This document shows positions 47,278-59,524 of a stretch of DNA of 64,000 nt, piece by piece (within the stretch, counting starts at the first letter, position 1; every line of letters starts with the position of its first letter). Both the position numbers and the translations under genes were made by a program. Source of the DNA: Microvelia longipes (taxonomy: Eukaryota; Arthropoda; Insecta; Hemiptera; Veliidae); contig JACMZG010001908.1 of NCBI GenBank assembly GCA_018340805.1, positions 17,663,595 to 17,727,594 on the forward strand, given 5' to 3'. The notes below the pieces were generated by a model, which saw only the letters and a list, made by a program, of their open reading frames with translations, was not told the origin of the DNA and did not search any database.

Positions 47278-49149
47278 AATTAATAGCTTTTAAAAAACCC
47301 AACATTTTACTTTATTGTTAAGGATATAATTTATGGAAACGGAGTCAAGTCTTAACTTCTTCTTGAGGTCACTCGTATAAATTTGCCAAAATGATGAAAG
47401 AGTAGTTTTCACAAGTCTTGCTTAGACTGGGGAAAGGCTATGGAAATCCCTTTAAGCCCTTTTGAAAATGTATGCAGAAGGACATTAAGTTTTTCATTAA
47501 CCCTTTGAGAATAAGTCGAGAAATAATTTTTCTAGAATACATTTTCATGGAGACTTTTTTTATAGTAACATTTATATATATATTTTTGTTATAAATTTAT
47601 ATCTGCTGAACTAATGTTGTATTAAAATACATAAATATTATTATTTATTATGTTCAGTCATCGGGTGAAGATTTCGTTTATGAGGGTGCTAAAGTTACTA
47701 ATATATTTGAGTATGACAGTTCCAAAGCTATTAGGAGTTATTTCGTTAAGTATATAACGAATTATTTTAGTTTTAGTTTTTTTAGTTATTAAGAGTTTAT
47801 TATTCCAAAGCGATCATGAGTTATTTATGCTTTCGGGTTTGAAGTTTAGAATATTCTGTTGGAGATAACGTTTTTAGAAATTTTGAATTCCTTCTATACA
47901 TTATAGAAGTTTTAATACTTCCTAATGGGCCCGAGTTTTATTAGACAGTTAGGATAGCAAAATATTTCGATTAGTTCTAGGTATTTTGGTGCAAGAGAAA
48001 GGTATAAAACCTAAAAAGAGATCATAAAATCAATAATATAGAGGTATTCTTTTGATTCATTGTCAGTGTTGACATCATCACTAAACATGAATTAAATATA
48101 AAAGAGGTTTTAAAAAAACTAAAAGAAGGTTAGGTTATTATTGGTATAATTGAGACTTTAAATAGTACACGTTAACTAATCAATTTTATTAGTAGCGTAG
48201 AAATGACTGATAAAGATGGAATATAATTACTTATATATCTAATGTTAATTCATACCTAAACATTAAAAATTAGAGAGTCGAGAGGTATAGATAAAGATTG
48301 TTTTAGACTTTTTAAAGACTTTTTAGGTATTCAAACGTAGATTGGCTTATTCGTATTTTAAATTCTTTATTTAATTTGAATTCTTTACTTAATTTTAAAT
48401 TTGTCTTATTAATCCCACAATCGTTTTTTTCGATCTATTTAAAGTTAGTGGCTTTTTAAAATTAAAATGGCGTAATATTTATGAATGCTGTCGCCTCCTT
48501 TTGAAACAGGAAAGTTATATGAATGGATAAGTTTAGATAACAGTATCGAGCAAGATCCGTTACCTGGAAGATTTATAAGGTGCTAATTGGCTGTAACTTG
48601 TCTTCATATGAATAACTCATCTTTACTATTGCTTTGGGAGTTGTTGGCGTTTCTTAATGTCCTGGGAGGGGAAAGCTAGAAATTTTAATGAAAGGTTCGT
48701 CAACTCTGTTATTACAGTTAAAAGGTTCTCTGTAATCAAGATTACCACTGATCAGTTCAATATTTTTTGGCAATTTTTTTAAATAAAAAATAATGTGTAG
48801 TAAAAATTATAATTCAATATAGAGTATAGTATAGAGGACACTTTTGCAAATTATGTTAATTTGAGCAAACACTTCTTATATTCATTACTATCTAATCAGA
48901 TTATTTAGGATACGAGTACTTGCATATTTTTTGCTGTATTTTAAACTACACTATGTAGTGTAAAATATATTAAATTAAATAATAATATAATAAGGTCCGG
49001 TACGGGGTACCTGGGACCTTTTCCCCGCATCAGATTCGTTCATGCTAATTACTTCAGACTCGCTTCGCTCGTCCTCAAAATACAAAAATCGCCATATTTA
49101 TACTGCAGCACGCGTTCTGACTTGCTTCGCTTTTCTTCAAAGAAAAAAT
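47278..49149. other. Intron sequence; no gene recognised
   Basis: Mostly unique AT-rich DNA. Short motif gactcgcttcgctcgtcctc at 49051-49070, and a diverged form gacttgcttcgcttttcttc at 49120-49139. These form the 3' side of the 5S-SINE that follows. Confidence 0.45.
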
Positions 49150-49262
49150 ATAAGTTTTAAAAAATATAAGTTTCCCAGAGGTAACCCATCCAGGTACTAA
49201 CCTCAATCGATGCAGCTGAAAATTCGTGATCGGACAAATCCGTACATATATCAGCCGTATCA
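49150..49262 (-). repeat. 5S rRNA-derived SINE head, copy 2
   Basis: On the minus strand the sequence tracks 5S rRNA: GATACGGCTGATATATGTAC, GGATTTGTCCGATCACGAAT, TTTCAGCTGCATCGATTGAG, GTTAGTACCTGGATGGGTTA, then CCTCTGGGAAAC. The GTTAGTAC-TGGATGGGT-ACC-CCTGGGAA block is diagnostic of the 3' half of 5S. Lack of the full terminal helix and many substitutions make it a SINE3-type head, not a gene. It would run towards lower coordinates, ending in the CGCTTCGCTC-motif tail at about 49051. Confidence 0.8.
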
Positions 49263-49339
49263 AAAAAAAATTGATAAACTTATTTATTACGCAAATGGAT
49301 ACACTTGTATTAAATTCTAACATTATTTTATTTCTTTGG

Positions 49340-49820
49340 TTTTTTATGTGTGCCAATGCTCATAATGAGATGAAACTTAGCACATAGATTAGTCCTGTAT
49401 ATTCTTGCCAAATCTCAAATCGATCGAAACAATTTCTCGAGTTTCATTGAATTTTCGCTGAGTCATTATTGCTGGTTAATGTTGTTAATTTTTATTGACA
49501 ATAATAATTTTCATTGACGTTAATGAAAATAAAAAAAAATATTTTCCGGATAGGACAACTAGAACTAAAGATTGAGTTTTGTACCGAGTTTCAACTCTCT
49601 AGCATGAACCCACTAGGAACTACGATAGTAACAGACACACACACACAAACACATTTAGACTGACACCTGTGAGAAAACCACTTAGGAGGTCTTAAAAACG
49701 CCTGAAACAAATACAGGTGGAACACTTAACTCTTTCAGTATACTTACAGTATAAATAAGGAAAAGTGAAAAATCAAATGTTTTCCGATTAGCACCGGAAA
49801 ACATTTGATTTTTTACTTTT
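49340..49820 (-). repeat. Dispersed repeat R1 copy (longest) with terminal hairpin
   Basis: Contains gagatgaaacttagcacata, tttcaactctctagcatgaa, an (AC) run, aaccacttaggaggtcttaa, gcctgaaac and tataaataaggaaaagtg. It ends in a hairpin AAATCAAATGTTTTCCG / CGGAAAACATTTGATTT at about 49771-49813. It shares its internal order with the copies at 30900 and 62780. Confidence 0.7.
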
Positions 49821-51857
49821 TTAAGTTAATTAAAATTTAATTTAATTAGCATTAAATTTTCCTCTTTCATCGTTTAAATACCTTGTTTCTGATTTAAAAT
49901 TTTGACACGGCCTAATAATGTCTCGTTTTTTGGACGTATTTTATAATTGGAGCAACTGACAAAAGAGCAAATTCTCTGTGGTGTAAATTAATAATAGATT
50001 GCATCCAAATCTATTATAGATCTTTATCACTACTATGAAGTTATATAATAAAAGTATAATTGTGTTAGTGTGTGTAATAAATGCATGCGTCCAGGAAATT
50101 CACTCTTAGCCGCTCCATTACAATACCAAACAAACTATAAATAAACCAAAACTAAAATTAATTGTAATGCAAAACAAAAACGGGACTGAGCGTTTCCCTC
50201 GGGTGTTTTAATTCATTCGTTTATTGTCTCTGAAAGCTATTTTTCCAATAAATTTACTGTTTCTGTGTTGCCTGTTTAAACAGTTTTATAATAAATTAAT
50301 AAACTCTTGTCTCTAAATAGTTCAATTATTGTAATCTCATGAAAATTAGTCTTTTAATTATAATTATCGGTACACATATATAGTTTACTACAAATTCCTT
50401 CTTGTGTTGCATTGTTAGATAGGTAGCAGGAAGCAGGTTTTCCTATAATGGTCTACGTTGTGAAAAGCTCTTGTCAATGGTTTGTTATCTGTAGTGTAAT
50501 CATTGCTTCGTCATTCAGTATAAATACTGTCTGGGGAGGGGGCTGTCTATTGAGAAAACTGTTGTTAACATATTCACACGTGTTTTAGTAGAAAATAATG
50601 AACAGTTGTGTCTCCTTTGTATTTATTGAAAATTAAAATAGTTTTACTTAGATTTCATTGAGTACTTTAAATATGATAGCGCATAATAACCCATTATGAC
50701 TGAAGGCATTTTGTTACGAACTTAGTACGACACACGGCTAAAATCAGTTGACAGTTTAAAAACTAATTAGTACGTTTTTATTACGAATTAGCACTAAAAT
50801 GTATAATTCAGGTGGAATCTCGGGTTTGGATTTGTTACTGACAGAAAACTTTTCCTACATACCTTGGGTATAAATGGTAAAAATTTAAAAGAAGTGTAGT
50901 CTCACATTTGTTACATTTTGGCACCTGGGAAAATTTAAATTTTGCTGTGTTAACCTCTACTTTTAGCGGGGCAACTTTTAAACTTCTTTCGAGTTCCTGT
51001 AAAATTTTGAGTCAACTCAAAGCTCTAATAATTTGTTATTGTCGCAGAAAGCAACAGGTTACAGATCTTCTTCTTTCACTTGTTTCCTCTAAGGTTGTAA
51101 ATGTCAACTATTTTAAGTTTCTTTAATCCTGACGAACAAACATCGTGGACTAGGTGGCTTTGCCCTCCTCCCTATGTTGTCATGCTTTTTATTCTTCCGT
51201 AATTTACTTAACTTGTTGGGTTTATTAAAACTCTCTCATGTAAGTGAACTTATTGTAATGTAAATAAAAGATAGTACAAACTTGTAAAGATAATTTATAC
51301 TAATGAGTTGTATCTCGAATTTCAGTAAAGTATTTAACAGTCATTGAACCTAGAAAAAAGTTTTTGTAAAATAAATTATGTTTTATAAATAGAATTATTA
51401 AAAGTTGTTGTTTTTTAAATTAATTATTTAAAATGAACATCAGTATTTGTCTATGGATTACTTTTACTTATCTATAAATAGTCAGAAAAAAATGTCATGA
51501 ATGTATTTTTAATAGTTATCAAAAATATGTTATTCGGTACATAGTAAAATATTTGGAATAAACTTTCAATTACGAATTTTGTCTTAAGAAATTTGCTAAT
51601 TAAAATTTATTCTGTTTGAAAAATATAATGTAAATTACAAAAAAATATTAAAAAAAGGGAATTTGAATCCGCCATGTTACCCACCTCACTAGCGATTTTG
51701 TCATAAGAAATTTGCTTAAGCACATTTGTCAATTTAATTGTTCAATAAAAATTATGTTACTCATACATAAATATTTTAATTTAATAGGAAAATATTATGA
51801 ATAAAATCATATTTTAAAGTAATTAATGCTTACAAAGAAGCTATTAAATAAAAAATA
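49821..51857. other. Intron sequence, no features recognised
   Basis: AT-rich. The ORF 50908-51126 is unremarkable. Confidence 0.4.
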
Positions 51858-52205
51858 AGTTGTACAAATTAGGTATGTTTTTATATAAAGTGAAAAATAT
51901 GCTGTACAAATGATGTATGTTTTTATATAAAATGAAAAAATGTTGACATATTAGGTTGTTTTATATAATTAAAATATGTTGTACAAATTAGGTATGTTTT
52001 ATATAAAATGAAAAATATGTTGTACATATTAGGTTTGTTTTTATATAAATTAAAAAATATGTTTTACAAATTAGGTATGTTTTTATATAAAATTAAAAAA
52101 TATGTTGTACAAATGAGGTATGTTTTTATATAAAATGAAAAATATGTTGTACAAATTAGCTGTTTTATATCAAATAAAAAAATATGTTTAACAAATTACT
52201 TCGCT
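51858..52205. repeat. About 42-bp minisatellite
   Basis: About eight copies of ttgtacaaattaggtatgtt then tttatataaaatgaaaaata, with small indels. Confidence 0.93.
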
Positions 52206-52761
52206 GTAAGTGTAACAAAAAAAATAACTGGTGTAAAATATAAATGATATGTCAAGTTAATCAACGTGTTTAATAAAAGACTTTTATAAGGATGTTGAGA
52301 AATTATGTTGTACAAATTAAAGTGAAACAATAAGGAGTGCTTTAAGAATATTAAGTTAGTGTTGTGGAATTTAGTGGTGTTATGACTGGTAGGGTAATTA
52401 CACTGTTAGACGCAGCGCTGGGGTCGTTAACGAGTCTGCAACGCGACGTTTCCTTCCTTCCTGTGGGTCTTTTACTGTAGAAAAATTCTCTCTTTAAGAA
52501 ATAATTAGCTGGTCATGCTCCACTGATTGATTGAAGTAGTTTTTTAGTAGTTTTATTACTGTTACATTGTTAGAGTTTAGTGTGTGGCGCCGTACGTTGC
52601 CCCCTTATGCTACCATAATTGGATTTTATTCAGAATGTACTATGAAAATTTATTTTCAAACTTATAATCTGAACTTTGTTGAACTACACAAGTATTTGAA
52701 CGGAAAACATGAGAAATTGACTAAACATTAATGCCATTGATTTAAATGATTTATATGACAT

Positions 52762-52940
52762 CGCTTTGACTGGTTTCGCAAGAAATTGCCCAGAGGACAG
52801 TCATTTTTAGACTAGTTACGCAAGAAATTGCCCAGAGGACAGTCACTTTTAGACTAGTTACGCAAGAAATTGCCCAGAGGACAGTCACTTTTAGACTAGT
52901 TACGCAAGGCCAGAGGACAGTCATTTAGTTACGCGAGAAA
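52762..52940. repeat. 42-bp minisatellite
   Basis: Four copies of gactagttacgcaagaaatt then gcccagaggacagtcacttt ta. The first and last are partial. Confidence 0.95.
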
Positions 52941-54767
52941 TTTATCTATTTAATTTTTTCTTTGTTTTGCTACTTTAGAATATACTTAAGAATTCAAGAA
53001 CCAGTTGGTTTGACTCTTAATAACTTTAGTTAATCAACGGATCGACAAAGATATGTTTGCTGGAACTCTGACCATTTGCAAAAACATTGATAAAAATATA
53101 GCTCTCTGGAGTCAGTCCTTGATTTTAATAGTTCTGAATCTTTAAAACCAGACAGTGAGTGACTGGTCCACCTTACGCATTTTTGGTGGAATGTAGTGTT
53201 AACTTGTACCTTTCAATTACTCGGGGCTCTTTTAAAACTAAGCGTGAAGCTCATAGTCATTCAGGGTCAGCCGAGGGGGCTTATCTCTCCCCAAACCCAT
53301 TTACCCTCCCACCAACTTTATTAAATAAAAATTTGGCTGTTCAAAACCACTTATAGTTTCCAACATTTTAAAATAAGACTTGCCAGAGGTTTAGCCCCAT
53401 TATTTATTAAAAAGATGGGTTTCCATGAGGCCTCTCAACTCTTCCTCTCCTTAAGAGTTGTTTAACAGAACAGCGAAGACTACTTAGTCTCGTGGTCTCT
53501 GAAATACTTCAGAAAAGTTTGGTTGGTTTAAATTCGACATATTTATAAAACCAGAATCAACCGGAAATAACTAGTTGCGTTTACGTTCTCCGATTGAACA
53601 ACTAGCTACCAAATACAATTGACTTTTGACGACCTTTAAGTGATTTTGTATACTATTTTTTTTAACTTTTTAAAAATTTTGTTGTAATTTTTATGCTTCT
53701 TAAAATGTATTAAAATTAACATAACTATATCGGTGTGTCAGTGATCTTATTCTTTGACTTTTTCCGGGAATGCTGATGTTTTTTTTCATGGAAGAATAAG
53801 ACGAAGAAGAGGGTATTTTAATGTAAGTTAACATCCTTAACAAAAAGGGATTAGAAGTGTAAATGGTAAGGTCGGTGGCTGATTATGTGGTACGTGTGTG
53901 TGTGTGTGTGTATGTGTGTACATACAGAGTGTGTGTGGTAAGGAAGAGGACTGTATATAGCGGAGAGGGAACTGCGTTTTAACCTTGAGCAGCCCAGCAC
54001 GGGTTGTAAACAAACCGTCTTCGTATATAACTCCGTTATGACTCGGCCAGTAAACACTACCCGGGGTCCTTGTCCTCTCCTCTCTATGTACCTTCCTGCC
54101 GTTGTTTGTGCCATGCTTACCTTCATAGCCAGTCAAGGATTCCCTTGGTCCCTTATTCTTGATCGTTTCCTTCAATCCGAAAATTCTACTTCAAGCGATA
54201 CATACCCTGAACGGAAAATATTTTTAAGGGGGTGGGACTATCTTTGTCTAACTTACAACCTACCTCTTGACAATCTCTCTTCAACAATCACAATTTTAAA
54301 CATTTCTTGGCCTACATTAATTATACGATTTGGTTAAAATTGTAAACACACCTCATTGATACCAATCCATAAGCATTAATATTCATTGCTTAGTGCCATG
54401 TACAGTAAACCACAGTTTAATTTGGGCTATTTGTATAATTTAAGATACATAATGTTCATAATATACATAGTACATAATATTAGTAATAATAATACGTAAT
54501 ATACATATACTATACATAGTACATAATATATAGTACATAATGTCGGTATGATCTCAATATTACGTGTTCCAAAGTTAAAACAAATGGATGAAAATTTCGG
54601 AGAAAAAATAGTGGTATGAGATTTGAGTTTCGAACTGTAGGGCCTTAAGATCTGTATTAGCTTTGGTTTTGATCAGTCGACAGCCAGGGAACTGATTCAA
54701 TTGGTTCATTTTCCCGATATGATCATTTTATCAAGCTAAAGAACCGCTGCAAGTATAAAATGAAAAC
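52941..54767. other. Intron sequence with a (GT)n run
   Basis: A GT/GTAT microsatellite lies at 53893-53935. The ORFs at 53837-54337 overlap each other on both strands across a moderately balanced patch (53940-54240). None has a recognisable domain. Confidence 0.4.
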
Positions 54768-54881
54768 TTAAGATTTATCTTAAAATTAAAAAGTTTCTTA
54801 TTTGTGGACTTTTAAAACAATATATAAATAAAAACAGATTAGTTACACAAAAAGTCCTTTTATTTTTTAATATATAATAAT

Positions 54882-54920
54882 AACTAAGCTTTCGACTAAA
54901 AATTAGTCATCATCAGAGTT
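54882..54920 (-). ncRNA. Type I hammerhead ribozyme of the PLE, left arm
   Basis: Minus strand: AACT, CTGATGA, stem II GACTAATTTTTAGTC (six pairs), GAAA, short palindromic stem III AGCT, cleavage after the next T, then AGTT, which pairs with AACT as stem I. The core is complete. It lies downstream of the endonuclease stop, as expected for a pLTR ribozyme. Confidence 0.85.
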
Positions 54921-55111
54921 TAACAAATATAAAATATAAAATGAAAATACAATTATACAGACTACTTCATATTGCACCTTGGTATGTTTTGGTAAGCTAT
55001 GTTTAAAAAACCGTTAAAAACTGTTACATTGAAGAATTTTAAAAATATCAGTGTTACCAATAATATTAGTTGAAAAAACAATATTTTAAACTAAATCAAG
55101 AATTACAAGAT

Positions 55112-55583
55112 TTAAGAGTTCCTTATTAAATTTGAGTAAATGGAGCTTAATTTTTCTACATCTTTTTTAAAATTAACATTGTTATCAAATTTGACTATAT
55201 TTATCATTTCTTTAACTTTCCTTTTTTGCCAATTAGGTTCATTTTGTAGAATTCGGGTATTGTCAAAATCAAAACTGTGTCCTGTATTATGTTTGTGGTT
55301 AGAAAGTCCAGTATTATTTTTATCTTTTTTGCAGTCATATTTATGTTGGGCCAGTCTTTTATTTAGATATTGTTTGTTTCACCTATATAATATTGGGGGC
55401 ATTGAGAACAGGGAATTTTATATACTAATCCGGCTTTTTGTTCTTTCTTGGTTTTTTCTTTATGTTTTTCAAAAAATGGTCGGTTTGATTTTTGACTTTT
55501 TTGAGCAATTTTAAAGTTAGGTAGACTTTTGATAAAGTCCTTCTTATTTTTTCAGATAAGTTAGGTACATATGGGATTGCAAC
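55112..55583 (-). pseudogene. PLE ORF 3' part with GIY-YIG domain, left arm (frameshifted)
   Basis: Minus strand, reading from about 55580 to a stop at 55112-55114. It shows IPYVPNLSEKIRRTLSK (a conserved PLE linker), a basic region, AGLVYKIPCSQCPQYYIGET, and then a frameshift from a missing base (ACAAAC for ACAAAAC, about 55377). Beyond it, in another frame, come the remaining GIY-YIG motifs. The plus-strand ORF at 55140-55514 is antisense to this gene. It cannot make a full protein. Confidence 0.88.
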
Positions 55584-55730
55584 GAATTGATTATTGAATT
55601 ATAGGATCTTCATTATTAGCATTATAATTATTGTCAATATTATATTTGAATTATTATATTATTAGAATTATTGGAATTGTTTATATTATTAGAATTATTT
55701 GAATTATTAGAATTATTTATATTATTAGAA

Positions 55731-56200
55731 ATGGTTGCAATCCATATGTACCTAACTTATCTGAAAAAAATAAGAAGGACTTTATCAAAAAGTCTACCTA
55801 ACTTTAAAATTGCTCAAAAAAGTCAAAAATCAAACCGACCATTTTTTGAAAACATAAAAAAAACCAAGAAAGAACAAAAAGCCGGATAGTATATAAAATT
55901 CCCTGTTCTCAATGCCCCCAATATTATATAGGTGAAAAACAATATCTAAATAAAAGACTGGCCCAACATAAATATGACTGCAAAAAAGATAAAAATAATA
56001 CTGGACTTTCTAACCACAAACATAATACAGGACACAGTTTTGATTTTGACAATACCCGAATTCTACAAAACGAACCTAATTGGCAAAAAAGGAAAGTTAA
56101 AGAAATGATAAATATAGTCAAATTTGATAACAATGTTAATTTTAAAAAAGATGTAGAAAAATTAAGCTCCATTTACTCAAATTTAATAAGGAACTCTTAA
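55731..56200 (+). pseudogene. PLE ORF 3' part with GIY-YIG domain, right arm (frameshifted)
   Basis: The 104-codon frame 55886-56200 is open to its natural stop TAA (56198-56200). It has VYKIPCSQCPQYYIG (GIY-YIG core with the CxxC pair), then LNKRLAQHKYDC with the catalytic-type Arg, SNHKHNTGHSFDF, and LQNEPNWQKRKVKEMI with the Glu and basic helix. This is the PLE endonuclease, which nicks target DNA for reverse transcription. Upstream, NPYVPNLSEK and the KIAQKSQKSNRPFFENI linker lie in other frames because of single-base changes. Compared with the left arm, one T is missing at the junction GCCGGA(T)TAG. No reverse transcriptase is present. Confidence 0.9.
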
Positions 56201-56390
56201 ATCTTGTAATTCTTGATTTAGTTTAAAATATTGTTTTTTCAACTAATATTATTGGTAACACTGATATTTTTAAAATTCTTCAATGTAACAGTTTTTAACG
56301 TTTTTTAAACATAGCTTACCAAAACATACCAAGGTGCAATATGAAGTAGTCTGTATAATTGTATTTTCATTTTATATTTTATATTTGTTA

Positions 56391-56430
56391 AACTCTGATG
56401 ATGACTAATTTTTTAGTCGAAAGCTTAGTT
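56391..56430 (+). ncRNA. Type I hammerhead ribozyme of the PLE, right arm
   Basis: Plus strand copy of the same ribozyme with one extra T in the stem II loop. CTGATGA, GAAA, AGCT and the AACT/AGTT stem I are all intact. Confidence 0.85.
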
Positions 56431-56497
56431 ATTATTATATATTAAAAAATTAAAAGGACTTTTTGTGTAACTAATCTGTTTTTATTTAAGATTTATC

Positions 56498-58112
56498 ATT
56501 TCTCTTGCAGGATTTGTCGTCCAACTCATTGCTTAACATAACTTGCCGTAAAATCCTCCATTGTGCTAAATGTTCAACAATATCTTGAGTTCAATGGATG
56601 ATTATGGATAGTCATTTTATGCCTTTAAGCATTATTAGCTATCTAATGGTATGCAGTCTCAGCTCTTAATCCTATTTTTTTAAATTAAGTTTTAGTTTTT
56701 ATCCTCTTTAAAGATCAATTATGAAGCATTTAGCTCTAAATCGTCTATATTGTGCTTATCAGTTATCCACCTTATTATCTAATTTAGTTTAATTGAACCT
56801 AATTTAGTTTTTTGTGACACTAATATGTATAAGTTGTCATATTCCTGTTGGAACCATGCAGATGCTGAAATTTCAAAAGAATTTTGACGTATAAATCTTA
56901 TTAAAAAGAAACAAATTAAAAACACTCGATAATTTTTTTTGTTCAGTAACACACACACACAATCCCGATTTTAATACAAGGTGGATAAGTATTCTTATTC
57001 CTGCTTTAACTGCGCATGTGCTAAAATTTAAAGAGAGCTTCTTCGTATTTTAATTCTATTAAAGAAAAACACTTATCACTCTAGTTAAAGAAAACACACG
57101 AACAATTCTGTACGATCCTAATATTTTATTCTTTTATAACATATACTGTTCATTTTGTGTTTTTTTCTTTTCAACTCGATAAAAAAAGGGACCAAAAATG
57201 TTAAGATTAAGCGGCTCTTAAGATGTTTTGATTTGTTCTTGTGAGACGGGTAGGGGTCGCCGTCCTGGGATCAATGAATGAATATATTAAATACTCCCAA
57301 CTTACTATATCACAACATACTGCGTACTTACTCATTGTAAACAATTGCTTGATTCTGATTAGCACTATCATCTTTGTAACCTTTACGTTTTTTAGTTTTA
57401 TTGCCAACCCCAATAAATATACAATGTGTTTGTATTTTAGCGTAGTATTCAAGGATGAGGGACCAGGTAACCAATCTTTAAAGGGGATGACGAACTTTTT
57501 TGACTCGATATACGTTGTATGAGATAGAGAAATAAGAGCAAAATTACCTTCCCATGGTTACTGCAAAAAAGGCGCGAAACGCAGGTTATTTAACTAGGAT
57601 AAATCGAGTTTGCTCCTTAACTTTCCTCTGTGCAACGTCGTGATTTTAGTTACCTTTGTTGCTTATTAAGTCAATTAAACTAAAACACCTCAAACAAGAA
57701 ACTATACTACTTTTTACTATTTGCTTATAACTAGCTTTAAATATGCAAAACAATAGGAAACCAGCGGGAGGTAAATTTGCTCCTAAATTTAGGACCTGCG
57801 CAGTTATGATTGTAAGCATGCGCACTTTGTTTTTAACCTATGTTTTGTGATGGGTTCATTTCTATTTTTTTATTCTCAGCGGTGTCACATTGTTATATTG
57901 CAAATAGACTTCATGCGTCATCCCTTTATTCAAGATCCTTGGTAAACTTAGAATTATGATTAAACATTAACATTTTAATTGTCTTTACCCTGATTTCTGG
58001 GTTTTCTTTAAAGCTGTGCAGCCTTGACTTTTTAATTCTTTAAATTGTTCCTTACTATTTTCTTAGCGACTTGAAACTTGGTACAGATACTACACAATTG
58101 ATGCTAAAGATT
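56498..58112. other. Intron sequence with NRF-1-like words
   Basis: An acceptor-like tctcttgcag at about 56519 is followed by 25 open codons (starting DLSSNSLLNITCRKILHCAK) but no donor and a stop. I do not call an exon. ctgcgcagt and gcatgcgcact at 57795-57826 resemble paired NRF-1 half sites. Confidence 0.35.
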
Positions 58113-58175
58113 ATAAATGTAACCATAGTTACATTTATATGAATATAAATACCAAATAATATAAATTTGGTATTT
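58113..58175. repeat. Two adjacent hairpins
   Basis: ATAAATGTAAC - cata - GTTACATTTAT (58113-58138), then AAATACCAAAT / AATTTGGTATTT (about 58147-58175). Confidence 0.8.
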
Positions 58176-58559
58176 GCTGACGAAGAGTGGTAGAACGCCC
58201 TTGTGTTATAATTTAAATGTAACTAGTCTTAAAAAGAATTAAAATACTTTTTGTCTTGCTAAAATGATTTCAGAATATTAGGTTTTGAAGATAGTATTAA
58301 TTTACCTGATTCTTAATGAACAGCTGTGACATTCTTATGTTAAAATAAATTTTGATCTTAAAGCTGTTTTATTATCTGTAAGCATGTTAGAGACTACTCT
58401 TATTCTATCGTTGCTTCTATTGTACTTCGTGTGACAAATTATAAAGTTTAGCGACTTCTGGCCAATTTATGTTTTTATCTTACGAGATTTATCCTAATAA
58501 CGCATGTAGGCGAGTAATCTTTTTGAGTTAAACACTTATTTTTTTAATTTGGGCCCTGC

Positions 58560-58850
58560 AATTGATATCTCACTCCTCCAGTCCATTCCCCTCTTTCTCA
58601 GTTGTGACGGTGTTTTAGGTTGGCAAGGCCGGTTGCTGTCGGTGACATGATCTTGACCGTGAGTCGAGTCGCCCCACACCTCGCCAGATTTACTACTTAC
58701 ATACGTCTTCACAGCTTTGTGAAAAGATTATGTTCCCCCACAGGAATATTGAGTCAGTCGTATTGTGCGCATTTAAAAATTATATTTGGCGCAACGCAGT
58801 AAAACTGCGCATGCTTTGTGAAGCATTCCTTATTTCTCTGTTTGAAATAA
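58560..58850 (+). promoter_or_regulatory. GC-richer block: possible alternative promoter or exon
   Basis: A balanced, CpG-containing patch in AT-rich intron DNA. It has an acceptor-like ttcccctctttctcag (ending about 58600), ATGATCTTGACC|gtgagt (58647 onward, perfect donor), and actgcgcatgc (about 58804). The segment between acceptor and donor has stops in every frame, so it could only be a non-coding or first exon. A transcript from here could use the internal ATG (MESVNTWFW) of the exon at 63433. Low confidence. Confidence 0.25.
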
Positions 58851-59309
58851 CAAAGGTAGCAAGGTTTTTTATCTTGCTGATTTTTAAAACTTTTTTTCTT
58901 CCTAATTTTAACTATACTCAAATGTTACCCTTTTTTAACTTATATAATAAAATGAATACGATATTAGAGAAATGCAGTTTTTACGTACTGGGTTTTGGTG
59001 GTGCCATTTTAACTTCTACTGTTTTTGTTTTAATATAAAGAAATAGAATAAAATATAAAATTCCCTAGCGGACCTCAGAGTTGTCGCACCCTCATAATGG
59101 TTAGAAACAAAAACTTGATGTTTAACTTGGTTGGATTAATAAAATTATTAAGTATAATAATGACAACATCTTATGGAAAACATGTCTTGGGTTTTCAATC
59201 GTAATATTGCAAATTTCCATCAAATCTTTCATTTCCCTACTAAGTTTGCAACCTATATAGGAAAGTAGTTTTTGTTGGCAGACCCATATAGTAGTAGCTG
59301 GACCTGAAA

Positions 59310-59405
59310 AAACTTGACTCAATTTTAAAATTGAGTCTTACTGCTTTAAACTTACTTTAAAATTTGCTTTAAACTATTTTTTTTAATAGTTTAAAGCAAA
59401 AACAT
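59310..59405. repeat. Palindrome and hairpin pair
   Basis: Perfect 22-bp palindrome GACTCAATTTT/AAAATTGAGTC at 59316-59337. Hairpin TTTGCTTTAAACTATT - tttttt - AATAGTTTAAAGCAAA at 59363-59400, with a 16-bp perfect stem. Confidence 0.9.
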
Positions 59406-59524
59406 AGTCTTCCCTTCAGACTATGTAGGTCAGACTAGGTTCAGAGGGACCTATAGAAAATATTTATTCTACCAATAGGAAACCTTCTATTTGATGTAAC
59501 CTAAAGTTTGTGTGATTTTTAAAA

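Larger units (their letters stand above)
54768..56497. mobile_element. Penelope-like retroelement pair, head to head, with GIY-YIG endonuclease and hammerheads
   Basis: The 12-bp direct repeat TTAAGATTTATC at 54768-54779 and 56486-56497 brackets the insertion. Two arms of about 757 bp (about 54826-55583 and 55731-56485) are inverted copies separated by an AT-rich attagaatt spacer. Each arm holds, outward, the 3' end of a PLE ORF (linker PYVPNLSEKI, then GIY-YIG endonuclease), a 3'UTR and a hammerhead. A single-copy 46-nt tail lies only on the left, next to the TSD. The reverse transcriptase part is absent, so both copies are 5'-truncated. Each arm has its own single-base frameshifts, so the arms have diverged since insertion. 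Confidence 0.92.

Noticed and set aside
49150..49262. Functional 5S rRNA gene
   Set aside because: Too many substitutions, the terminal helix is incomplete, and a second diverged copy with the same truncation exists; a SINE head fits better.
55140..55514. 124-codon plus-strand ORF repeated on the minus strand at 55924-56172
   Set aside because: Both are antisense to the PLE endonuclease in the two inverted arms.
56519..56600. Open segment after tctcttgcag (DLSSNSLLNITC...)
   Set aside because: No donor before the in-frame stop, and it starts 22 bp beyond the PLE target-site duplication; 25 open codons is within chance.
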